From positions 12,642,001 to 12,706,000 of the forward strand of contig CAMQGK010000567.1 of assembly GCA_947000775.1 (NCBI GenBank): a stretch of 64,000 nucleotides of DNA. Direction: 5' to 3'. Below the pieces are notes generated by a model, which saw only the letters and a list, made by a program, of their open reading frames with translations, did no database searches and was not told the origin of the DNA. Both the position numbers and the translations under genes were made by a program. Of the stretch, positions 56,301-64,000 are shown piece by piece. This stretch comes from Pterois miles. Taxonomy: Eukaryota > Chordata > Actinopteri > Perciformes > Scorpaenidae. How positions within the stretch are numbered: the stretch's first letter is position 1; every line of letters starts with the position of its first letter.

Positions 56301-59300
56301 ACCACTGCTATGGGCGTAGTTCTGATGGTGGACTCTGGCAGACCGTTTTTGTGTCACTGATCATGTTTCACAGTTTTCTGACCTTTTGTAAACCAAACAA
56401 CTAATCAATTAATCGAAAAACAGATTTGTCATCAATGAAAGTAAAAGTGAGCTGCAGCCCTAGTTGAATGTCTTATTTAACTTTTTATAGTGCATTGTGT
56501 TTCTTGTACGTCTCAATGCCTGTTTTGTCTCATGTAAATCACTTTGAAATGGCTCGTTGTTGAAAGGTGCTGTACAGGTAAACTCTCATAAAAGGTTTAA
56601 CTTTTATCTCAAGGCCTCTAAACACATTTTGAAATGTTCCCGTTTGGTTGTTGCAGAGCTTCCGACTACAGTTCTGTGCAGCGACGGAGTGTCAGAGTGT
56701 CCAGGTGAAACCAGCTGCTGTGAAACATCAGTGGGAATGTGGGGGTGCTGTCCCCTGCCAAAGGTACAAAATGACTGATCTTTTCATTATAGACATTCAC
56801 AAGGTGATGGCATTGAAATGCTAAATACTATAACTGAGATTAGGAATGAGGAAAATGACAAATGATGGATTTGCATGTCCAGTTATCGTGACTTTATGGT
56901 GTCTTTTATCATGTGTGGGTCTAAAGTGATACTCCTTTACTGTCTGAACAGGCTGTGTGCTGCAGGGATAAGTTACACTGTTGTCCTGAGGGGAGCACAT
57001 GTGATGTTGAAAACTCCAAATGTATTTCCTTATCAACCAAAAAAGTGACGCCGATGTGGGCCAAACTTCCCGCCAGGATGAGAGCAGTGTGGGAGAATAA
57101 GAAAGGTCAGATTTGTTTTTAATTTTTGTGAAACTTACTTCCTCATTGTGATGACTCATTGTCTAAATCTGTGTGTTGGTGTTCACTCGGCCTGATCTGT
57201 GTGTGTTTCACTTTCAGAAGATGAACATGTCACTGCACAGACAGTCGGTGGTGGAGGCTCAGAAAAATCACCTGAAGTCACAACAGCGAGTACAGTTCCT
57301 CCTCCAGAGACAGAAGTACCATCAGTCACCGAGACAGCTGCAGGTGAGATGTTAATCATGAATCAACAGCAACACACCAAAAAATAAAGTCTGTCACTGT
57401 GATGCACATAAGGCGATGATGTGTGTTTCAATCCACCATAGAGTAGTTTCTCATGGCTAAGGTACAAATATTGGATGCTATGATCCAATAATATTGAAAA
57501 TGGCTGGTTTCCATTTAATTTTGGCATGTGAGTGAATCCCATGAATTACTACTACTGGCACCGATAATAGTATCAGTAATGTATCCTATTTTGATAAACA
57601 GATGGTAGTGTCTATAAAATGAAGAAACTGCTTTTAAAAGTTTGTCCAGATTGCATTTCTTCCTGTGTCAATAGGTTACAATGCTGGCCAGCTCATTTTT
57701 AAAATATAATGTCAAATTTAATAAAATACCCTGTGGTGGTTGCTTCTAAACAACAAAAGTTTTGTTTACATTCAGTGTTTCTCACCAAAACATACTGTGT
57801 GTCTGACAAATGCATTTCCATTTTCATTAAATGTTCAATTCTGCTGTACGTTTTTGTCAGTATGAGGGCAGGAAATATTAGGAAATGTTACTATTGTTGT
57901 GTTTTTGTTTTTTTTGTTCCAGGCAATGATGTCCCCTGTGATGATACAGGATCCTGTCCAGATAACACTACATGCTGTAAAAATCAAGAGGGCGGCTGGA
58001 GTTGCTGTCCTCTACCAGAGGTACAACCGTTTTCTTTTTACAGTCCTAACTTTTATGTTCAAGGCTTTGCTGATGCATTAATGGTTATTCATCTTTCTGA
58101 TCACATCAGGCTGTTTGTTGTGAAGATTTAATTCACTGCTGCCCAAAAGGTAAGAAATGTAACGTGGCTGCTCAGACCTGTGAGGATCAAACATGCTCTG
58201 TGCCGTGGGTCAAGAAGGTACCCGCAATCCCCAAACAGGGCGCACAGGTGAGGAATGTTTCATGCGACTCTACCCACGCTTGTCCTGATGACTTTACCTG
58301 CTGCAAGACCCAATCAGGAGACTGGAGCTGCTGTCCTCTGCCTCAGGTAAACACAGAGCAACATGCCCACACTAATTTACATAAATATATAGCACAGTAT
58401 TTGTGGAGAAATATAAATAATGAATAAATATAAGAAATTAGAAATAATGAAATACGTACAAATCAAACACATACATCAAACACATACAATATACCGTATA
58501 ACCACAGTGTAAATACAAAATGCTGAGAAATGGGATCTGTTAGGTGTGTTAAATGTAAATGCAAGAATAGTATAAATAAGAGTTAAATGATAGTATTTCT
58601 TGAAATGCACTATATAAATGACAGTCTGAGTCTGATGACTTACTTATCTTGCCTTATGTTGATTGACATTTCTCTCTCCTCATGCAAATTCATACATCCA
58701 AAACTGTTTGTCAAAGTATTCTTTTCACATTATTATTAAAAGGCGGTCTGTTGTGAAGACCACATACACTGCTGCCCTACTGGCACCACCTGTGACCTGA
58801 CCGCGCTCAGCTGTGACGGCGCCTCGGGCTCAACGCCTATGGTGCAGAAGATACCTACGTTTTCCACGGCGGCGCCCACTGCAGTGGCCACTACAGTGGC
58901 CACTACGGCGCCCACTGCAGTGGCCACTACAGTGGCCACTACGGTGGCCACTTCAGTGGCCACTACAACCCAAAGTCAGACAACAGGCACAAATGACAAT
59001 GACGAGGAGGACGACGAGGAAGAGGAGGACAATAAAGGAGAAGTGGAGGTCATTCAGTGTGATGACCACACCACCTGCCCTGAGTCCAGCACCTGCTGCT
59101 TCATGAGCGAGCCTCAAGAGTGGGGCTGTTGCCCACTGCCACAGGTGAGCACTGACCTCCAGTAACAACAGGATTTAACCGCCACTATAAATAATTGAAA
59201 AAAACCTTATTGATTATGGTAACGATTTATTTCAACCCCTCTTCCAATTCAGCATTTAAAGAGCATGTAAACATTTAATTAACTCCCTATAATGTAGCTG

Positions 59301-62112
59301 TAAGGATATTTTAAGTGTTTATTAATGTGCAGTCAGCAAATGATGTATTTTATATTATTACAGCTGTGTTTTACTATATTGCCATTTGGTGCTGATGGGT
59401 GCCCACAGGAGGAATTACAGTTGTTGACAAATACAATTAACAGCACCTATATTTGCTTATAACTACATTATAGTGTGTTATACTGTAAACCTATTATTAT
59501 AGTTATTTAATGGTTAAACACTGCTTATACTGCAGATGTTACCTTGGTTGTTTTTTCAATGAATTCAAACAATTGTTCCGGCTATGAAAAGAAAAGAAAA
59601 ACAACAAATCATTTTAAACCCAGGGTCTCATCTTACAATCACATAATTTGTGCGAACAGTTTAGACACCCCAGAGGAGCTCTCGCAAATCTGAACGTTGG
59701 GGGAAACCTTCAAATGTATGGCATTTTTGTTTCATAACGCACTTAAAACAGCTAGAACCAATATACAGTATGAACAATGGCTCAAATGACTATGTGTAAT
59801 GTGAAAAGGGCTCACTCCTAGTGAACCGAAAGAGAGTTATTATCAGACTTTGCAGTTCCCCTCAGCTCTACAGAGCTTTATAGCATATTTCAGCTCATTG
59901 CTTTGGTTTTCCAGCCCCCAACTTCACTGTTTTGGTTCCCTCTCATTGCTCTCATAGTGACGTTTTCAGTCGCCACAGGAAACTGAATTGATTGTTTCAG
60001 CACTAATCACACACAGACTGTTGATCAACACCAGTAGTTCAGCAGTTAAGTAGCCAGCTGAGATTTCTGGCTTTCAAAACAGGTGTCTAGGGGGCAAATC
60101 AAACCTGAGTATAAATGACAGTGATGCTATTACTTTGCATGGCAATATACTGTAGTTCCTCTTCTGCCGTGTGTTTATAGGGTATAAACTTGTGTTAACT
60201 TCTGACTTTATTATCACTGTCAGCTGCTGTGCTTCCCTCACACAGTCACTTTAAAGTTGTGACAGTTACTCTTTTCACTATTCAAAGTTAATTCATTCGA
60301 AAGAAGAAGTTGAAAATAGGATGGATGATGTGAAAGTTTCACTTCCACTCTCACTTCACCCCCACAGGCGGTGTGCTGCCCTGATGGGATCCACTGCTGT
60401 CCTGCCCAATACAAATGCGAAGGCGAGACCTGCATCAGAGGGGAAGTGGTGATCCCATGGTACACCAAGCTTCCAGCCACCACAAGCATCGAAGCTGATC
60501 CCAACGCTGTGCAGTGCGACCGGCTGAATCAATGTCCTGAACACACCACCTGCTGCCAGCTGCTTACGGGCGAGTGGGGCTGTTGCCCGCTGCAAGATGT
60601 GAGCGTTGAATGAGACACACTATCAATATATCCTTGTAAAGGTTTGCGTATGTAAAACAACCTTGTCCATGCTGTGTTTGCAGGCTGTGTGCTGCCCAGA
60701 TAAGCAGCACTGCTGCCCACAGGGTTACACCTGCAACATGGCCTCTAACTCCTGTCAGAAGCTCATCATGCTGCAGCTGGAGACCGTCCCACTGACACGG
60801 GTGAATCTGATCAAGCATCAACCCATGCACGGCCCCTCAAAGCACAGAATCATCCAGTGTGATGAAGAGTCCATCTGTCCAGATGGAAACACCTGCTGCA
60901 GGATCTCCGCTACCACATGGGGCTGCTGTCCAGTTCCTAATGTATGATATACAGTCATAACTTCAACCTTTAAAGGAAAAATTTTGGAAAATATACATAT
61001 TTGCCCTCTGGTTGAGAGTTAGATGAGATCTCATGTCTTGTACAAATAGATATGAACTAAATATGAAGCTTTTGGCAGGCATCTGGTTAGCGTAGCTTAG
61101 CACAGACCTAGCCTGGCTCTGTCTTAAGGTAATAAAACCCACCTACAAGCACCTCTAAAGCTTTATGCTATATCCTATATGTACAGACATGAGAGTGGTA
61201 TCAATCTTATCTGATAGCAAAAAAAATGAATCCATCAAGCAGCGCTAATGTCACCTTTAGACAGTGAGGGAGACACTTCTTCTGTTTTGCTCTCAACTAT
61301 TCTGCCTAATTTCACATACAAACACATTTAAGCTGTGATATGTTGTTATTGATTTAACTACACACGCCTCAGCCAGCTGCAGCATTAGTATGCTGCTTAC
61401 ATATTATTATTAATACACATAATTCTGCAGGATTGCAATGACTGAACAGCAGAGATGTGGATTAGGTAGATTGAGGTACATGTACTTTGAGTTGTTCCAT
61501 TTTCTGCTACTACATATGTCAACTACATTATATTTCAGAGGGAAATTTGTACTTTTTACTCCACTACATTTGTCTGATAGTTATGCTTACTAGTTACTGT
61601 ACATGGTAGGTAATCTGTGCAAAAATATGCATCTTGACCAGCTACAACATGAAAATCTTGCGTATATGTTCAGATATACTGTAATAGTCAAAAAAATGTA
61701 ACTCATAATAATACAACCAATACAATACAATAAATAAAATGTATCATTACTATTATTTCTATTAATACAACATTCTGGAAGGAAATATAATGAGTATTTG
61801 TACCTTTGGTACTGGAAATCTGCAGCTAATATGTCTCATTCTTTCTTAAGGAACATCATACATGTAATAGAGTACATTTATACTGACTTGACTAAAACAC
61901 TGGATTGTTTCTTCCACCATGGGCTGACGGTGTTACATACCTTACTTCCTCTGTCCTCTCTATAGGCGGTGTGCTGCACTGACATGACGCACTGCTGTCC
62001 AAACGGCTACACCTGCTCTGGCACTGGAGAATGTGTCCGGGACCCCAGGCTCCAATGGCACAAGTGGGACATGTTCTTCAACGACAACAAGAAGAGAGCT
62101 CTTATTTTGTGA
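51838..62112 (+). CDS. grn: Progranulin, eight granulin modules, 13 coding exons
   Basis: A secreted and lysosomal precursor cut into granulins. Exons: 51838-51978, 54191-54328, 54413-54541, 55679-55760, 56657-56763, 56952-57105, 57218-57343, 57923-58020, 58110-58346, 58743-59144, 60368-60598, 60684-60941 and 61966-62112 (stop TGA). All are in phase, totalling 749 aa. Signal peptide MQKWVVICWALLALVGA. Modules follow the C-C-CC-CC-CC-CC-C-C pattern with CCPxG cores; N-halves end CCPLPQ and C-halves begin AVCC at exon junctions. Module 2 lacks two cysteines. Linkers include a Thr/Ala repeat and an acidic stretch (about 449-507). The tail ends RALIL, comparable with the QLL sortilin-binding end of mammalian progranulin. 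In the vertebrates I know, slc25a39 is its neighbour. Confidence 0.96.
52549..52930. repeat. Probable hAT-like repeat in grn intron 2
   Basis: Starts 'tagggatgcaccaatct', a terminus typical of a common vertebrate hAT MITE group, followed by 'aataccaaatactgatccga'. The right end is not clear. Confidence 0.5.
53315..53397. repeat. (TA)n(TG)n compound microsatellite
   Basis: TA repeats to about 53372, then TG repeats. TA/TG-rich sequence resumes at 53722 beyond the SINE, so the SINE seems to have landed in this microsatellite. Confidence 0.93.
53412..53721 (-). mobile_element. Full-length tRNA-derived SINE in grn intron 2
   Basis: Minus strand: the head 'ggcggcagtagctcagtccg' (A box) and 'cccgggttcaaatccccc' (B box) resemble a tRNA. 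The body includes 'gccgaggtgcccctgagcaa'. The 3' end 'gaatttccccacttggac' leads into a (TTTC)n tail (GAAA on the plus strand). Target duplication is masked by the surrounding microsatellite. Confidence 0.88.
54830..55010. other. Possible repeat in a grn intron
   Basis: 'accgccgccttctggtgtta' and 'gttcaaatgacacttgtcgg' look like parts of an interspersed repeat. No second copy was found in this window, so the call is weak. Confidence 0.25.
56365..56465 (+). repeat. Dispersed repeat, family A fragment in a grn intron
   Basis: 'actaatcaattaatcgaaaa' and 'gagctgcagccctag' match the end of family A copies elsewhere in the window. Confidence 0.55.
58869..58969 (+). repeat. grn: In-frame 36-bp/12-bp tandem repeat in grn exon
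   Basis: 'gcgcccactgcagtggccac' starts at 58872 and again at 58908 (36-bp period), with further 12-bp units after that. It encodes VATT/PTAVATT units rich in Thr and Ala, a likely O-glycosylated linker between modules 5 and 6. The core AGTGGCCACT is its own reverse complement. Confidence 0.9.
60942..61965 (+). repeat. grn last intron, filled with repeat families D and C
   Basis: 60965-61310 is a family D copy ('tagcctggctctgtctta', 'caagcacctctaaagc'). 61480-61920 is family C-like ('tttttactccactacatttg'). No exon was seen. Confidence 0.55.
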
Positions 62113-62697
62113 AAACCATTCTCTGCTGCAATGTCATTGTTTCTGCAAGGGATGTTATGATAATTTTGAGAAGCTTTGTTTTTAGAGGAACGTAGTAAAA
62201 GATGAAGGGAACACTGAAATTGAATTGCTTTTGTGGATATAATGTTCTGTAACAACAACTGCATGCAGCAAGATCAGGGCATTAACATTTTAACAACTCA
62301 TTTTAGATGTCATAGAACCTTGTTATTCCAAACTACACCGGAAACTTTACTCCATCCATTAAAAACACTCCACATGATTTTATTCACTGTCAGTTTCTCT
62401 ATGGTCTGCTTAAAGTGCCTTGTCCTGCAACATGCTCTCCTCTATCATTAATCAGTCACAATTCAGGACATAATTTCACATAATATAATCATTTTAAATG
62501 TATGTGATTCCACCTCATGATGAGTGAATCTGCTGCAGTAACAGTTTCTGGTCAGTAGACCTTAGACCTTTTTGTGGCATAATCTGTAATGCATTATTAA
62601 TTTTAAGTTAATTAATTTTGTGCATCTTGTCACTTGTATTAATTTAGGATTTAACACAGAAATAACATGCTTGGTGCAGCTTCATCTGTGTAAAACA

Positions 62698-62703
62698 AAT
62701 AAA
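62698..62703 (+). terminator. grn: grn poly(A) signal AATAAA
   Basis: A canonical hexamer about 590 nt beyond the stop codon, the first clear one on this strand. Confidence 0.6.
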
Positions 62704-62826
62704 CAAGAAGATATGATGTTACAACATTACAACTTGTCAAATCATTATGCTGTATGAGGACTCATAAAAGAAGACGCCTGTTTTTTCTTTATCCGTATTT
62801 CCGGGATGGAATTCCACTTTTCAGGA

Positions 62827-62860
62827 TGACGTCGTACATTTTGTGCATTTTCTGACGTCA
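62827..62860. promoter_or_regulatory. Pair of CRE-like sites downstream of grn
   Basis: TGACGTC at 62827-62833 and the full palindrome TGACGTCA at 62853-62860 are binding cores for CREB/ATF. No transcript start was recognised nearby; they might belong to a gene beyond the window. Confidence 0.35.
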
Positions 62861-63780
62861 TGGTGTATTATTTGGGAATATCGGACCTCCCAATCGTGAG
62901 CAGTGTAAAACGCTGTAGGAGTAAAAAAAAAAAATAAAGATTTCCCATTATACAATTCAAAATAAAAGCCTAAAATAAAAAATATTTTTTAATTAAATAT
63001 AGAATATAAAAATAAAAATATCCATTCTGCAAATACTTTTGGGAAATTCACCATGTAACAACGGACTTGGAAGTGAGAAAAGATAAGAACTATTTGGATA
63101 AAATGAAATTAGAAATTAAATCTATACATTACTATATATTAAGCTGTAAAATTGTTTTTTTTTTTTTACATTCTTTTTCATGCAAAAGAAATCAATCCAG
63201 AAATCCAGTAGTACAACATTATATAAAGTGATGGGTACTTGTAATACAATATAGTGTACATAAAATATACTTTATTGTTAATAATATATCTGTAGTTTGT
63301 AACTAATTATACATGCTACAATAATTCATTTTTGGGAATTTTACATAGCTTAAATGATACACTTTGAAGTATATTACTTCATTTATTAAAATCTGAAACA
63401 TGGGAGTATGTCCCTAAAACAATATGCCCTAGTAATTATTTAATATTGTTAAAAAACATTTCTCCTCCATGCCCCATAGTTTACATTTTCTACATCCATT
63501 TAGAAAAATAATAAAACAACAATATTCTAAATGAGTGTACAGTACATTACACAGTGGCGGAATGTAAGCGAGTACTTTTGCTTCTGTAACTTTTAAATGA
63601 ATGTATTTTACTTGTGACTGAGCATTTTTGATAACAATAAACAATACAGTTTATCTATACTGGTATTGCACTTTTAAGAACATGTTGCAAAGTGCTTCAC
63701 TCGGCAATAAAAGCAAGATAGATGAAGCTACATTTAAAAACAATAAAATAACTATTAAAACAGAGCAGCACAAAAACTTG
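62861..63780. other. Intergenic AT-rich DNA, no gene seen
   Basis: AT-rich with A and T runs. 'cagtggcggaatgtaagcga' at about 63552 begins a family C-like fragment. Confidence 0.5.
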
Positions 63781-63903
63781 TATATAAATTATATATGTAT
63801 ATATATATACAGTATATATATATGTATATATACATATATATGTATGATATACATATACATATATGTATGTATATACATGTACATATATGTATATATACAT
63901 ATA

Positions 63904-63938
<35 letters not shown>

Positions 63939-64000
63939 GTACATATATGTATATATATGTACAGATATATCGGTACATATATATGTACAAATATAGATAG
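63781..64000. repeat. Complex (TATATG/TACATA)n microsatellite
   Basis: Alternating purine-pyrimidine sequence of TA, TG and CA steps to the end of the window. Open frames here encode only Tyr/Ile/Cys runs and are not genes. Confidence 0.92.

Noticed and set aside
58138..58160. Intron donor GGTAAG inside the grn exon at about 58149
   Set aside because: The frame and granulin cysteine pattern continue straight through it, so it is coding (KGKKC).

Overview
The window is vertebrate nuclear DNA, almost certainly from a teleost fish and probably a percomorph. The coding exons match vertebrate genes closely and have GT-AG introns. The non-coding DNA is full of fish-type tRNA-derived SINEs, hAT-like elements, palindromic MITEs and (TA)n/(TG)n microsatellites. 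I see no bacterial, viral or CRISPR-like content.

Layout: (1) About 1-18130 is sequence upstream of or inside an intron of cacng2 (stargazin); its first exons were not found here. (2) 18131-19886, plus strand: the last two coding exons of cacng2, followed by a 3' UTR of at least about 1 kb. (3) About 21.3-35.1 kb is a repeat-rich intergenic region with a foldback element, SINEs and a long degenerate minisatellite. (4) 38.78-35.17 kb, minus strand: complete rpl3 (9 exons, 403 aa) with a TATA box, a 5'TOP-like start, snoRNA candidates for SNORD43 (intron 2) and SNORD83 (intron 4), and an intron 3 with a candidate poison splice site. (5) About 50.0-40.6 kb, minus strand: slc25a39, the mitochondrial glutathione carrier (10 constitutive coding exons, 337 aa), with a 51-nt in-frame cassette exon. 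(6) 50.0-50.93 kb is a head-to-head promoter region with two perfect TCTCGCGAGA palindromes. (7) About 50.9-62.7 kb, plus strand: progranulin (grn; 13 coding exons, 749 aa, eight granulin modules). (8) A downstream AT-rich tail that starts with a pair of CRE-like sites.

The genes act in separate pathways: AMPA-receptor trafficking (cacng2), the 60S ribosome and snoRNA supply (rpl3), mitochondrial glutathione import (slc25a39) and lysosomal or secreted granulins (grn). slc25a39 and grn share an intergenic promoter region and may be co-regulated.

The best leads are: a nested pair of hAT transposons with perfect 8-bp target duplications that expanded a roughly 96-bp slc25a39 intron to 2.5 kb and lies 15 nt from a weak splice donor; granulin module 2 of grn, which has lost exactly the two cysteines expected to form one disulfide; a coding array of 10-bp palindromes in grn; the slc25a39 cassette exon placed next to the Fe-S-sensing cysteine loop; and the rpl3 intron 3 poison site with the embedded snoRNAs. 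I found no wholly new gene system. Coordinates were read by eye, and reading frame and exon phase were checked across every junction.
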